This document shows positions 9,901 through 18,273 of a stretch of DNA of 32,403 bases, in pieces. Both the position numbers and the translations under genes were made by a program. Origin of the DNA: Burkholderiales bacterium (GTDB taxonomy: Bacteria; Pseudomonadota; Gammaproteobacteria; Burkholderiales; Burkholderiaceae_C); the NCBI GenBank assembly GCA_028864885.1, contig JAGWLR010000036.1:1-32403 (forward strand). Reading direction: 5' to 3'. Under the pieces are notes generated by a model. The model did no database searches and had not been told where the DNA came from. It saw only the letters and a list, made by a program, of their open reading frames with translations. How positions within the stretch are numbered: the first letter of the stretch is position 1; every line of letters starts with the position of its first letter.

Positions 9901-12900
9901 ATTTCTTCAGCGGCCTCATTGAACAGTTCGGCCGCTGCAGCCTCCCCTGCCCCCAGGGCCTGGGAACGCATCAGAGAATGCTCAAGCAGCCGCGCGAGCC
10001 TGGACAAATCGGCATAGCCCACCGTGCCGGAATTGCCCGCCAGCGAGTGGGCCAAGGCAATCGCATCGTCGCTGATGGGGGCATGCAGGGTGCTCGCCCA
10101 CTCGTTGAGCGTGGTCTGCAGTCTGCGCGACTGTTCGTCCGATTCGTTGAGGAAAATATTGAACAGCGGGGTGCTGATCCGCAGATCGCCCACCACCTTG
10201 ATCTGGTCGTCAGACTCAACGGCTACGGGGGGCTCAACTGATTCTGCCTCAATCGGCAGCGGCTCAGACAACTCGGGCAGATCCAGGCTGATCGACTCGA
10301 GCAGAGTCTGCACTTGAGCAACCGGCTCGGCCTGGGGTTCTGCCTGGGCCTCCACCAACTCGACGCCATCGTCGAGTACCTCGGGCTCCAGCAGCTCGGC
10401 TGGCTCTGCGACAACGGAAGATTGATCTGAGACCTCTTCCCGCAACAACAAGTTCAGCGGCTCCACCTCAGGCTCAAGCGCCGGGATCTCTTCATGGACC
10501 TCAGGCACGGTAGCCACTTCCAGGACTTCAACTACCACGACAGGTGCGGGCTCGGATTCCAGGCTCAAGCGTTGACCGTTGAGACGCATGGCATCAGCCA
10601 CGCGAATCACAGGCGCGGCAGACCAAGTGGCATCGCGCTTTTCTGCGATTGCTTCGGTCCACTCTTTGAAATACTCAAGCAACTCACGCGTGACCGCGAG
10701 CAAGTCGGGGCTGGCTGGCTCATGCGAGGCCAACCAGGCGTTGTACATCTGCTCACTGGCCCATCCGCCCTCGCCAAACTCCTTGAGACCCACCATGCGT
10801 GAGCTGCCCTTGAGGGTATGGAAGGCACGGCGCACCGCCGTCAACTGCCCGACATCGTCGGGTTGATCTTGCAAGTCGGCCACAGCGGCCAAGGCATCTG
10901 AGATGACCTCACGAGCTTCTTCCAGGAAGATCTCGCGCATCTCATCATCTTCTTCCAGACCAGTGGGTTCAGCCACCGGCTTGGGTGTGGGCGCCAGCGG
11001 AGCCTGCGGCGGGAAAACCGTCTCGACGGGTTCATCCAAACCCACGGGATCGGTCACCGACTGCGCAAAGTCAGCCATGACCTGCGCCACCTGCTCACGG
11101 GCCGCAGCCACTGCAGCCTCGTCCTGGTTGCCCTTGGCACTTTCGATCGCGGCTTGAGCCGCAGCGAGCGAATCGGCCAGATCCGATTGCTCCTTGACGG
11201 CTTCGTTGTCGACCAGCTTTTGCAGGCTTTCGGAAACCTCATCCAGACAGACGTCATCGCGCTGCAGGGACTCAACCACGTCTTCGGCGACGGACTGGGC
11301 TTCTTCCAACTGGACCTGTTGCACATGCTGTGCGACGGCCTCAACCGGGTCTTCCAGCTCGGCCGGGGGCAACTTCTCGCGCCCCATGACGGGCGACAGC
11401 ACGCCCGTTTCGGCGTTGTATTCAAACAGGGACTTGGCCAGGGTGGGCTGCACCCCCATCATGTCGATGAGGAAGCCCAGCGCACCCAGATTGGTCGCCA
11501 GTCGATCAAAGACGCCCGCTTCAGCAGCCTGGTCCACCGACGCATCAGTGACCAGCAGGTGCTCAACGTCCTCACGCATGCGGGTGACGGCCTGCGCGGC
11601 CAAGCTCAGCCCCAGCACCGCCAACACGCCCTTCATCGACTGCAGCTGCGACGGCACATTCACCAATGGCGCCCGCTCGGCCGGGTCACGGAAATACTGG
11701 TCGATTTCTTTCTCGACTTCTGCCAGCGTGGTGCGCAACTCTTGCACCACACTGCCAATGGTCTGGCGGTCGGAGACACGACGGTACAGGTCTTCCATCC
11801 AACCTTCCAAAGGCTGGGGTGCTTGGCCTTTGCTGACAGCGCCGATGCGCTCAGCCAAGCGGCGAACCCGCTGTTTCTGGTCCGGATGATCGAACTCGCC
11901 ATCCTCCAGAGATGCCTCCAGGTACAGCAAGCTGGTGGCCACTTCCATGGCCAGGCTCGGTTCAGGTCCCTGGGCGGACTGCACGGTCTGGGCTACGGCT
12001 TGAGACAGGGCATCGGCCAACATCTCGCCGTCTGGATAAAGGCGACGCAGCGAATCGGCGACCAGAGCAAATTGCTCGTTCAAGCCCCCCAATCGCAGCA
12101 ATTCACCGGCGGCGACGGCCGACCAGCCATCCTTGGCCCCCGACACGCGCTTGACCGCCTGAGTGACCCACGCAGGATCGTATCGACCCAAGGTGGCCGA
12201 CTCCAGATCAACAGGCTTGTGACGCTCCAGGCCAAATGTCTTGCGCACTGCAGCCAACACGGAATTCACCCGCGAAGGCACCTCAGTGGCTTGTGCGCAG
12301 AAGAAAAGTAACTCGTGCGCAAGGCGATCTGAAGGCACCGCCTGACCTTTGGCCAGGACACGCAACTGACTCAACAACGAAGACAGAACGCGTTTGGCAT
12401 GCACATTGAGCGGCACGCTCTTGGTTGCCAGTGCTTCCAAAAAGCCGCTGGCCAGCATCCAGGTGGCAGACTCTCGGTGGGCTTTGCGAGCCGTGGCCGA
12501 TGCGGCCAGAGAGGCGCACAGCTCAGACAGCTTCTCACCCTGCGCGAGTTGCCCGCGCATGAGCATCAGCAAGCCCGTTTCAAACTCACCGATGGTTTCG
12601 GCATCGGCTGCGCGAGGCTGTACGTTGCCAGGCGGCTGAAGCGGCGACTCCAGCGACACGCTGGGCCAATCCTGCGACCACAGGTCAATGGGGCGAGCCA
12701 TGAGATTGCCCAGTCGCGCGGCCAGTGCCTCATACTGGGGAAACATGGCCAAGGCCGGAACCGGCTTGCCAGCGAGCTTGCGGCTGATGTAGTCAAGCAG
12801 CGCGAAAGACGCACGCTCGATATCTCGAACCGCCTCTTCGGTGATCGACTGGGGTCGGTTGACGAATTTCTGAACCAGTGACTCGCTGGCGCGCAACAAT

Positions 12901-13142
12901 GTGGCACCGGCGGTCAGGCCAGACAGTTCCAGGGCCCCGACCCCCTGGTGAATTTGCTGGCGCGCGGTTCGCAACACGGCGGGATCCAGCGCATCCAGAT
13001 CCGACGCTTCAGCCGCAGCGGATTCTTTCAGACACCGGTTCAGCGCCTTGTGCGCGGCGTCCAGAGACTTGCGCAGTTCCTCATGCACCCAAGCCAGGGC
13101 GCTGAGGTCATCTGACAGGGGTGAGTTTTGGAGACTGTCCAT
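6912..13142 (-). CDS. chpA: ChpA/PilL hybrid chemosensory histidine kinase/response regulator
   Basis: This 2076-residue CheA-type kinase would be the core of the type IV pilus Chp system. In order: an alpha-helical N-terminal part with degenerate Hpt-like segments (IHQGVGALEL at 64-73, MKGVLAVLGL at 503-512); a canonical Hpt site AFHTLKGS with His775; a second Hpt-like site AHSLAGNSG with His1032, where the usual Lys is Ala; a third, TLHTFKGGA, with His1287; acidic Ala/Pro/Glu linkers (about 860-980 and 1120-1240); a dimerisation region from about 1450; an ATP-binding domain with HLLRNCVTHGIE (1637-1648), DDGAGL and GRGIGMDVV (1731-1739); a CheW-like domain (about 1775-1910); and a C-terminal receiver with VDDS (1951-1954), phospho-acceptor Asp1996 and Lys2048. 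P. aeruginosa ChpA has a similar plan with more phosphotransfer domains. It follows pilJ by 13 nt and overlaps the GGDEF gene. Confidence 0.95.
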   Translation of the reverse strand: MDSLQNSPLSDDLSALAWVHEELRKSLDAAHKALNRCLKESAAAEASDLDALDPAVLRTARQQIHQGVGALELSGLTAGATLLRASESLVQKFVNRPQSITEEAVRDIERASFALLDYISRKLAGKPVPALAMFPQYEALAARLGNLMARPIDLWSQDWPSVSLESPLQPPGNVQPRAADAETIGEFETGLLMLMRGQLAQGEKLSELCASLAASATARKAHRESATWMLASGFLEALATKSVPLNVHAKRVLSSLLSQLRVLAKGQAVPSDRLAHELLFFCAQATEVPSRVNSVLAAVRKTFGLERHKPVDLESATLGRYDPAWVTQAVKRVSGAKDGWSAVAAGELLRLGGLNEQFALVADSLRRLYPDGEMLADALSQAVAQTVQSAQGPEPSLAMEVATSLLYLEASLEDGEFDHPDQKQRVRRLAERIGAVSKGQAPQPLEGWMEDLYRRVSDRQTIGSVVQELRTTLAEVEKEIDQYFRDPAERAPLVNVPSQLQSMKGVLAVLGLSLAAQAVTRMREDVEHLLVTDASVDQAAEAGVFDRLATNLGALGFLIDMMGVQPTLAKSLFEYNAETGVLSPVMGREKLPPAELEDPVEAVAQHVQQVQLEEAQSVAEDVVESLQRDDVCLDEVSESLQKLVDNEAVKEQSDLADSLAAAQAAIESAKGNQDEAAVAAAREQVAQVMADFAQSVTDPVGLDEPVETVFPPQAPLAPTPKPVAEPTGLEEDDEMREIFLEEAREVISDALAAVADLQDQPDDVGQLTAVRRAFHTLKGSSRMVGLKEFGEGGWASEQMYNAWLASHEPASPDLLAVTRELLEYFKEWTEAIAEKRDATWSAAPVIRVADAMRLNGQRLSLESEPAPVVVVEVLEVATVPEVHEEIPALEPEVEPLNLLLREEVSDQSSVVAEPAELLEPEVLDDGVELVEAQAEPQAEPVAQVQTLLESISLDLPELSEPLPIEAESVEPPVAVESDDQIKVVGDLRISTPLFNIFLNESDEQSRRLQTTLNEWASTLHAPISDDAIALAHSLAGNSGTVGYADLSRLARLLEHSLMRSQALGAGEAAAAELFNEAAEEIRRLLHQFAAGFLRAPSAELIKRLEDYDQDASRRLEARILVADQEPEEDYLPVTEAQPSAAGALDEVAEVVEAAEVVQEPVSEVDLPLFDEEPVVVAEAPAEAVAPESFEPEYVTQPAPLGLPEFKALEPLAPTGEVTRVASVGGGQDLNWIEDEDIDAEDNVDADLFPIFEEEAQELLPELASQVRQWLDAPHQASAASACLRTLHTFKGGARLAGAMRLGELAHRMESSIEKMLAGGKVERDDVEPLESRVDRLVEVFEVLRRRDAQAYEEQTSKALEPDQPAVAVHELLAEPEVVEPEVAAAEAIESAELTVSESTQPTELTSAEAESAAAPAVDTRVIDWSALPQISTGAVVRPMRDAQQGAQGVVRVRPQLLDRLVNHAGEVSITRTRLAAQVGQIRGSLNDLTDNLDRLRQQLRDIEFQAETQLATRMEAARAASQEFDPLEFDRYTRFQELTRMMAESVNDVHTVQRTLLRSLETAEDQIAAQARLTRDLQDDLLRTRMVEFEGLSDRLYRVVRQAAKETGKQVRLDILGGATEVDRGVLERMTGSFEHLLRNCVTHGIESPEQRTAAGKDPAGTIVVALRQEGNEVAIEFRDDGAGLNLERIRQKALKMGILQADATPSESELAQLIFTPGFSTADTVTELAGRGIGMDVVRSEVNAMGGRIETGTTTGKGTSFTLVLPLTTAVTKVVMLRCGQVNIAVPTHLIEMVRRAKPAEVEQAYRTAAYHFGDMVLPFYWLGALLQLSPRGVEQGRSLPIVIVRSAQQRVALHVDEVLGNQEVVVKNLGPQLSRLPGLAGMTLLASGAVSLIYNPVALATVYGDKAHAYTAEAFVEHAGGEVAQQAAGGTPMIPAEPAEVLPPLVLVVDDSLTVRRVTQRLLSREGYRVLLAKDGLEALEILATESPTVVLSDIEMPRMDGFDLLRNIRSDSRLTHLPVIMITSRIAQKHRDYAEELGANHYLGKPYGEEELLALVSRYAAAQAVPTQSTTEG

Positions 13143-13155
13143 GTGTCAGTGCCGG

Positions 13156-15492
13156 TCAGGCAATCTTGAATCGAGCCACCGATTGCTGCAGTTCTTCAGC
13201 GGTCTTGGACAGCTCTCGAACCAGTTGGGTCGTGGAGCGGGTACCCTCTCCAGTTTGCTCGGTCACCGCGAAAATGTGCTGGATGTTGGACACCACCACG
13301 TTGGCGGACTCGGCTTCCCGCAGGGCCTGCGAGGAAATCTGTTCAATCAGTTCAGCCAGTCGACGCGACACACGGTCAATGTCGCCCAGAGCAGATCCGG
13401 CCGCGTCAGACAGTCGGGCCCCTTCCACCACACCCTGCGTGGAGCGTTCCATAGCGGCCACGGCGTCTTGGGTGTCGGTCTGAATGGTTCGCACCAGCGC
13501 CGCAATTTCACGGGTCGCATCGCCTGAACGTTCAGCCAGACGCTGCACTTCTTCGGCCACCACGGAGAAGCCGCGACCGGCTTCACCGGCAGACGCCGCT
13601 TGGATGGCGGCGTTCAGAGCCAGCACGTTGGTCTGTTCGGTAATGTCCGAAATCAGTTCGGTGATTTCACCGATTTCCTGTGAGGATTCACCCAGACGTT
13701 TGATTCGCTTCGACGTTTCCTGGATCTGTTCGCGGATGGTGTTCATACCGCCGATGGCGTTTTGCACCGCTTGCAGACCAGAGTCAGCGGCAGCCAGCGA
13801 TTGCCGCGCCACTTCGGCAGACTGCTGAGCTTGCGCAGACACTTCGTTAATCCGGCCGGCCATTTGCAGCACCGATTCGCCGGTTTCACGAATTTCACGC
13901 AGTTGCTCGTCAGAGGCTGCCAGCAGTTCGGTCGAAGTGGATTCCACCTGCTGCGTGGTGTCGGACACCCGACCCACCGTGCCCTGCACCTGGGCCACCA
14001 GGTTGCGCAGTTCTTCCACCGTGAAGTTCACCGAGTCGGCGATCGCGCCGGTGATGTCTTCAGTCACCGTGGCTTGTTGTGTCAAGTCACCTTCAGCCAC
14101 CACCTGCAGTTCGTTCATCAATCGCAGAATAGCGGCCTGGTTCGCATCGTTCACGCGCTTGGCTTCGCGTTCCAAACGTTCAGCTTCTTGTCGCTGGAAT
14201 TCAGCGATCTGGCGACGATGCGTCTGGTCGGTCAGGAACACCCGCAGCAAGCCATAACCGGCTGCCACTGTGGTGGCCAGGAACAGCAGAATCAGCACGA
14301 CGGTGACGCCACCCACACCCGCGCCTTCGGCCAGGCGCTTCTGGACGTCTTCTAGCCCCTTACGCAATGGTTCACTGTCGTCAATGATGGCCACCTGAGC
14401 ATCACGCGAGGCCACCAGCCCCTGCAGGGTACTCAAGATGAAGGAAGCCTGTCCGCGCGTGTCCTCAAACAACTTGAGCATGGCTTCCAGAGGCTCGCGG
14501 ATCGAGGGATCCTTGGTCGCCGGCAGCTTCAGGTCGCTGCTGCCATTGAGCAAACCTTCGGCGATTTCCTTGAATTCGTTCAAGTCCTTACCCAGCAGGA
14601 ACACGGCCTCGGTGGACACGCCTTCCACGGTCAGGAATTCGTTCGCAGACTTACCGATCCGCTGCGTCAACATCACCATCTGGTTCAGAGACTTGGCCTC
14701 CGAGGCGGACAAGTTGCCCTTCTCGATACGAGCTTGTGCAATCCCTTCGGCCAGATCCAGCAGATCGGCAGACTGGCTGTTCACTTCACGCAGGGCTTGG
14801 GACACCTTCGTCAGGGTGGCTTTTTGACCCAAGATGTAATTCGCGTTCTTTTCAGCGCGGTCCACCAAAGGCAGCAGAGGCGTCAGCACGCCCTTGGCTG
14901 CCTTGGGCACTTCGGTCAGCCCCAGCTTGCTGTCGCCCTGAGACAAGCCACGCACGTTACTGGCCAGAATCTTGGATGATTCCGCGACTTCGACGAAAGC
15001 CTGAGGACGACCGATCAGAGCCTGCGACACAGACTTCGCCAAACGCTGCGACTGCATCAGCGCCTGACCTGTCGCTCCCGCCTGTGCGGCACGCTTGTCA
15101 GCGGAGTTCACCGCCAGAAACGCACTGAACATGAGGCCCAACACGCCGACCGCCAAGGCACCGCCCAACAGGCGTTGCTGCCGGTCCAGGCGCAAGTTGC
15201 CGATGACAGGCAACCCCGACTGTGGCTCGGACAGGACGCTGTCGACCGCATCGGACTGCTGTTGGCGATTTTCGTGATAGTCCGGGGGAAACTCGGAGGG
15301 CGCAGCCTCAGAGATGATGGAATCGACCGTGGTGGACGCACCGCCCGCCTGGATCGTCGATTGTGGACTTTGGGTATCGACCGATTGGGAACCGTCAGCG
15401 GTCACCAAGCCTTCCGTACTCAATGATTCGGGCTGGACCTCTTGTTCGTCCTGTGATTTGCCCAACTCCTTGATTCGACTCAGGAAACTCAT
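13156..15492 (-). CDS. pilJ: PilJ, type IV pilus methyl-accepting chemotaxis-like receptor
   Basis: This 778-residue transmembrane receptor would couple pilus or surface signals to ChpA. TM1 is at about 107-127 and TM2 at about 395-418, enclosing a periplasmic PilJ-type helical domain of about 265 residues. A HAMP-like segment and a long coiled-coil follow, with the signalling hairpin around 613-650 ([20 protein letters not shown], then [20 protein letters not shown]). About 106 residues precede TM1; they are polar, acidic and apparently disordered, and they repeat VDSIISE (56-62) as VDSVLSE (83-89). As I recall P. aeruginosa PilJ is shorter, with TM1 close to its N-terminus, so this cytoplasmic extension is notable. 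GGAG sits 7 nt before the ATG. The C-terminus, VARFKIA, carries no CheR/CheB tether pentapeptide. Confidence 0.95.
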   Translation of the reverse strand: MSFLSRIKELGKSQDEQEVQPESLSTEGLVTADGSQSVDTQSPQSTIQAGGASTTVDSIISEAAPSEFPPDYHENRQQQSDAVDSVLSEPQSGLPVIGNLRLDRQQRLLGGALAVGVLGLMFSAFLAVNSADKRAAQAGATGQALMQSQRLAKSVSQALIGRPQAFVEVAESSKILASNVRGLSQGDSKLGLTEVPKAAKGVLTPLLPLVDRAEKNANYILGQKATLTKVSQALREVNSQSADLLDLAEGIAQARIEKGNLSASEAKSLNQMVMLTQRIGKSANEFLTVEGVSTEAVFLLGKDLNEFKEIAEGLLNGSSDLKLPATKDPSIREPLEAMLKLFEDTRGQASFILSTLQGLVASRDAQVAIIDDSEPLRKGLEDVQKRLAEGAGVGGVTVVLILLFLATTVAAGYGLLRVFLTDQTHRRQIAEFQRQEAERLEREAKRVNDANQAAILRLMNELQVVAEGDLTQQATVTEDITGAIADSVNFTVEELRNLVAQVQGTVGRVSDTTQQVESTSTELLAASDEQLREIRETGESVLQMAGRINEVSAQAQQSAEVARQSLAAADSGLQAVQNAIGGMNTIREQIQETSKRIKRLGESSQEIGEITELISDITEQTNVLALNAAIQAASAGEAGRGFSVVAEEVQRLAERSGDATREIAALVRTIQTDTQDAVAAMERSTQGVVEGARLSDAAGSALGDIDRVSRRLAELIEQISSQALREAESANVVVSNIQHIFAVTEQTGEGTRSTTQLVRELSKTAEELQQSVARFKIA

Positions 15493-15542
15493 CCTATTAC
15501 TCCAAACAGTCAGTTATGCGCTGCGTGGCGCGTCCATCCCAA

Positions 15543-16082
15543 TTAAATATCGACCTTCAGGTAGGCCTCGTCTGCCACCAGCGCCGCCAAATCGAGTTCA
15601 TACCAGGCACGACCCTGCGAATCGAGCAATTGCTGCCCCACAAAATGGGGTTTGCCGGCCGAGGCTTGCGGGTTTGGCGACATGCTGCCGGGATTTCTCA
15701 ATCCCAGCAGTTTGTCAATCAACAATGCCGAATTGGATTGCAGGCTGTTGTTGAGGGCCACCAAACGCCCCGAATCCTTCGACCCGGCTTCAGTAGGACG
15801 ACGGGATTGGCGCCCCGTCAAACCCAAAAATCCGGCCAGATCCACAACGCCGTGCAATTGCCCCCGCAAATTGGCCACACCCATGAACCAGGTTTGGCTA
15901 TGCGGCGTGGACTGAATCACTGACATCGGAAAAATTTCGCCGATTTGATCCAGGGGCAACAAAAAACCAAAGCCGGCCACGTCAACAGCCAGCCAATTCC
16001 GCGTTGGCGCCTGCTCTCGAACCTTTTGAAGCCGCTCAGCCAGACGCTTTTGCAACTCCCTCAGGGCTTCCTTGTTGGCCAT
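15543..16082 (-). CDS. pilI: PilI, CheW-like adaptor of the Chp system
   Basis: This 179-residue single CheW-domain protein would bridge PilJ to ChpA. The N-terminal helix ANKEALRELQKRLAERL precedes the CheW fold: GFGFLLPLDQIGEIFPM, then WFMGVANLRGQLHGVVDLAGFLGL, which carries the NLRG and VVDL signature, and a C-terminal LLDSQGRAWYELDLAAL. I start at the ATG at 16082; the open frame continues upstream to a TTG at 16127, but that lacks support. The 85-nt gap from pilH holds a set of competing hairpins right after the pilH stop (see the separate feature). It lies 50 nt upstream of pilJ. Confidence 0.92.
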   Translation of the reverse strand: MANKEALRELQKRLAERLQKVREQAPTRNWLAVDVAGFGFLLPLDQIGEIFPMSVIQSTPHSQTWFMGVANLRGQLHGVVDLAGFLGLTGRQSRRPTEAGSKDSGRLVALNNSLQSNSALLIDKLLGLRNPGSMSPNPQASAGKPHFVGQQLLDSQGRAWYELDLAALVADEAYLKVDI

Positions 16083-16140
16083 CAGTGTGTGTGTTTGGTT
16101 GAAACGGTCCTGCGTACGGGGACGCAAAGGAAGAACTTAA

Positions 16141-16164
16141 GAGCCGATCCCGGCTCAGGAGCCG
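16141..16164 (-). promoter_or_regulatory. Three-arm competing hairpins after the pilH stop
   Basis: On the minus-strand transcript three arms follow the pilH stop codon within 4 nt: CGGCUC (16164-16159), GAGCCG (16156-16151) and CGGCUC (16146-16141). The middle arm can pair with either neighbour, giving two exclusive stems (5-6 bp). The 3' stem (GAGCCG-GGAU-CGGCUC) is followed by UUAAGUUCUUCC, a weak U-rich run. It may act as a partial terminator or processing/stability element between pilGH and pilIJ-chpA. Confidence 0.4.
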
Positions 16165-16167
16165 AAA

Positions 16168-16533
16168 TCAGCCGAACGCCTTTATTTTCGACAACAATTC
16201 GTCGGGATTAACAGGTTTCACGACGTAATCTTTCGCGCCCTGTCGCATTCCCCATACGCGGTCGGTTTCCTGATTCTTGCTGGTGCAAATGATCACCGGT
16301 ACATCCAGGAACTGTGGATCGCGGGTAATGGCTCGGGTCAACTGGAAGCCATTTTGCCCCGGCATGACCACATCCATCAGAATCAGGTCCGGCTTTTCTT
16401 CCTGAAGGCGACGCCAGGCATCCTCGCCATTTTCAGCGGTACGCACCTGATAACCGCGCTTGGTCAGCATCTCCGACAAAGCATGCAATTCGGTTTTGGA
16501 ATCGTCAACAAGCAGAATTTTCTGGATAGGCAT
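16168..16533 (-). CDS. pilH: PilH, CheY-like response regulator
   Basis: This stand-alone receiver domain of 121 residues is the same size as P. aeruginosa PilH. The acidic pocket VDDS is at 9-12, the phospho-acceptor is Asp54 in LILMDVVMPGQNG, and Lys106 is in YVVKPVNPDELL. ATG 16533 is preceded by GAGG at a 6-nt spacing. In Pseudomonas, PilH is linked to retraction or to a phosphate-sink role opposite PilG; assignment here rests on order (second regulator, just before pilI) and size. It is 64 nt downstream of pilG. Confidence 0.93.
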   Translation of the reverse strand: MPIQKILLVDDSKTELHALSEMLTKRGYQVRTAENGEDAWRRLQEEKPDLILMDVVMPGQNGFQLTRAITRDPQFLDVPVIICTSKNQETDRVWGMRQGAKDYVVKPVNPDELLSKIKAFG

Positions 16534-16597
16534 ATTGAACCTCGATGCGAACCGATGGGAACCACCTCAGCGCGGCCCCGTTTGATCCCTGATTGAT

Positions 16598-17008
16598 TTA
16601 TTTACTTTCGGCCAGTGCACTGTACTGTGCAACAGCCTGAAGCAGTTGATCCTTGGTGAAAGGCTTGGTGAGGTAATCCTGCGACCCCACCATTCGTCCA
16701 CGCGCCTTGTCAAAAAGGCCGTCCTTGGACGACAGCATGATGACCGGCGTTGACGTAAATCTTGGATTACGTTTGATGATGGCGCAAGTCTGGTATCCAT
16801 CCAGGCGCGGCATCAATATGTCGCAAAAAATCACATCCGGGTCGTGATCATTCACCTTGGACAAGGCATCAAATCCGTCCTCGGCCAAAACAACTTCATA
16901 TCCTCCCTGCTTCAGGAAGATTTCCGCGCTGCGGCGGATGGTGTTGCTGTCGTCAATCACCAGCACCTTTTTGGTCACTGGATTTGCAGAAGTATCAGCT
17001 TCAGTCAC
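16598..17008 (-). CDS. pilG: PilG, CheY-like response regulator
   Basis: This 136-residue receiver domain has a short N-terminal lead; P. aeruginosa PilG is about the same length. VIDDSNTIRR begins near residue 17, the phospho-acceptor is Asp63 in FCDILMPRLDGYQT, and Lys115 is in YLTKPFTKDQLL. The start is a GTG at 17008 with a purine-rich AAGGGACGGGG upstream. In Pseudomonas PilG promotes pilus extension, partly through FimL and adenylate cyclase; whether that route exists in this organism is unknown. The rubredoxin gene ends only 24 nt upstream on the same strand, so the two are probably co-transcribed. Confidence 0.93.
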   Translation of the reverse strand: MTEADTSANPVTKKVLVIDDSNTIRRSAEIFLKQGGYEVVLAEDGFDALSKVNDHDPDVIFCDILMPRLDGYQTCAIIKRNPRFTSTPVIMLSSKDGLFDKARGRMVGSQDYLTKPFTKDQLLQAVAQYSALAESK

Positions 17009-17032
17009 AGCCCCGTCCCTTCAACAAAAATG

Positions 17033-17206
17033 TCAGACCTGAACCATTTCAAAGTCTTCTTTGCGGGCACCACATTCCGGACAAACCCAATTGATGGGGA
17101 CATCTTCCCAGCGGGTTCCGGGGGGGATGCCCTCCTCGGGCAAGCCGGCCGCCTCGTCATATATCCAGCCACAAATCAGGCACATCCAAGTGCGAAAGGT
17201 GTTCAC
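17033..17206 (-). CDS. rubA: Rubredoxin
   Basis: This small 57-residue gene begins with GTG at 17206 and ends with TGA at 17033; an in-frame TAG lies a few codons upstream. The protein has the full rubredoxin plan: CLIC at 9-12, GWIYDEAAG, GIPPGTRWEDVP (26-37) and CPEC at 42-45, giving four cysteines for one Fe(SCys)4 centre. A later ATG at codon 8 would put the first cysteine at position 2, so the GTG start is preferred. Rubredoxins carry single electrons, for example to alkane hydroxylases or superoxide-detoxifying enzymes; no such partner is in the window. It directly precedes pilG and is divergent from the thiD-like gene. Confidence 0.92.
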   Translation of the reverse strand: MNTFRTWMCLICGWIYDEAAGLPEEGIPPGTRWEDVPINWVCPECGARKEDFEMVQV

Positions 17207-17228
17207 GATGGTATCTAGCTAGCTTGAA

Positions 17229-17246
17229 TACAATGGGCCGATTGTA
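17229..17246. promoter_or_regulatory. Interrupted dyad between rubA-pil and thiD-hemL, with back-to-back -10-like hexamers
   Basis: TACAATGGGCCGATTGTA is an 18-bp inverted repeat with a single mismatched pair. It sits in the 107-nt gap between the divergent rubredoxin and thiD-like genes. Each arm reads TACAAT toward the centre-distal strand, a fair -10 hexamer, but no good -35 is found at 16-18 nt for either. It may be an operator, paired promoters or both. Confidence 0.35.
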
Positions 17247-17313
17247 GCCACCGCCCGAGAGGCAGACCCGCGGGTTTGCAGGCAACGGCTGCCCCTTTTC
17301 ACGGTTTCACCAC

Positions 17314-18273
17314 ATGAATCAGCTCGTCACAGGCTCGTCGCCTGACCAAGCGCCCCCCGAGAACCCGGAAGCCGCGACGCCCGCTTGCGTATTGAGCTTC
17401 AACACCAACGACCCTAGTGGCGCCAGTGGCTTGGCCGCTGACATCGCCACGGTGTCGGCCATGGGCGCCCACGCTTTGCCCGTGGTGACCAGCCTCTTGA
17501 TCCGCGACACAGCCGAGGTGTTCGATTCTCATGCGATCGACCCGGAAGGGATCACCGACCAAGCTCGCTCGATTCTGGAAGACATCACCATCAATGCCTG
17601 GAAGGTCGGTTTTCTGGGCGATGCCGAAGGCATCAGCGCCGTCGCCGAAATCATTTCCGACTACCCCGATACACCCCTGATTGCCTATTTGTCCAATTTA
17701 TCCTGGTTGGATGACGAAGCCCAGATGTCTTATTTGGATGCATTCAGGGAATTGATATTGCCAGCCACTTATCTGTTGGTGGGAAGCCACAAAACCCTGA
17801 CTGATTTCTTGCTGCCGGATTGGGATTCAGAACGCCCCCCATCGGCAAGGGAATTGGCAGTGGCCGCAAACGAAGCCGGCGCCGAATATGTGTTGGTCAC
17901 CAGCATGCAATTGCCCGACCAGTTCATCGACAACGTTCTGGCCTCTGAACAGGGTGCCTTGGCTGGCGAGCGATTTGAGCGCTTCGATGCCAACTTCGTG
18001 GGCGCCGGAGACACCCTGTCGGCAGCGATTGCCGCCATCATGGCCAGTGGCTCGACGGTGGACGTCGCCGTTGCCGAAGCCCTGAGTTTCCTGGACCAGG
18101 CCCTGGACGCCGGATTCCGCCCTGGCATGGGCCACGTCATCCCCGACCGTTTCTTCTGGGCATTGCCCCCCGGCGAGCAACCGGAGGCCGATACTCAAAC
18201 CCCTGCCAGCAGCGGCTCAACCGCGCCCGACGACGACACCCCACCTGCACCGACCTCTCGCCATGTCCACTAA
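17314..18273 (+). CDS. thiD: ThiD-like (hydroxymethylpyrimidine/phosphomethylpyrimidine) kinase, divergent
   Basis: This 319-residue ribokinase-superfamily protein resembles ThiD, which phosphorylates HMP and HMP-P for thiamine. The N-terminal block [18 protein letters not shown] (27-44) matches the ThiD GSDPSGGAG region but is altered. The ATP/anion-hole motif near the C-terminus is GAGDTLSAA (230-238), with Asp233 as in ribokinase and pyridoxal kinases, whereas typical ThiD has GTGC at this place. The sequence from about 287 to the end is a Pro/Thr/Asp-rich low-complexity tail. The 3' end overlaps hemL by 11 nt. Because of the altered motifs the true substrate is uncertain; a pyridoxal- or other vitamin-kinase role is possible, and no other thiamine gene is adjacent. 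Confidence 0.8.
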   Translation: MNQLVTGSSPDQAPPENPEAATPACVLSFNTNDPSGASGLAADIATVSAMGAHALPVVTSLLIRDTAEVFDSHAIDPEGITDQARSILEDITINAWKVGFLGDAEGISAVAEIISDYPDTPLIAYLSNLSWLDDEAQMSYLDAFRELILPATYLLVGSHKTLTDFLLPDWDSERPPSARELAVAANEAGAEYVLVTSMQLPDQFIDNVLASEQGALAGERFERFDANFVGAGDTLSAAIAAIMASGSTVDVAVAEALSFLDQALDAGFRPGMGHVIPDRFFWALPPGEQPEADTQTPASSGSTAPDDDTPPAPTSRHVH

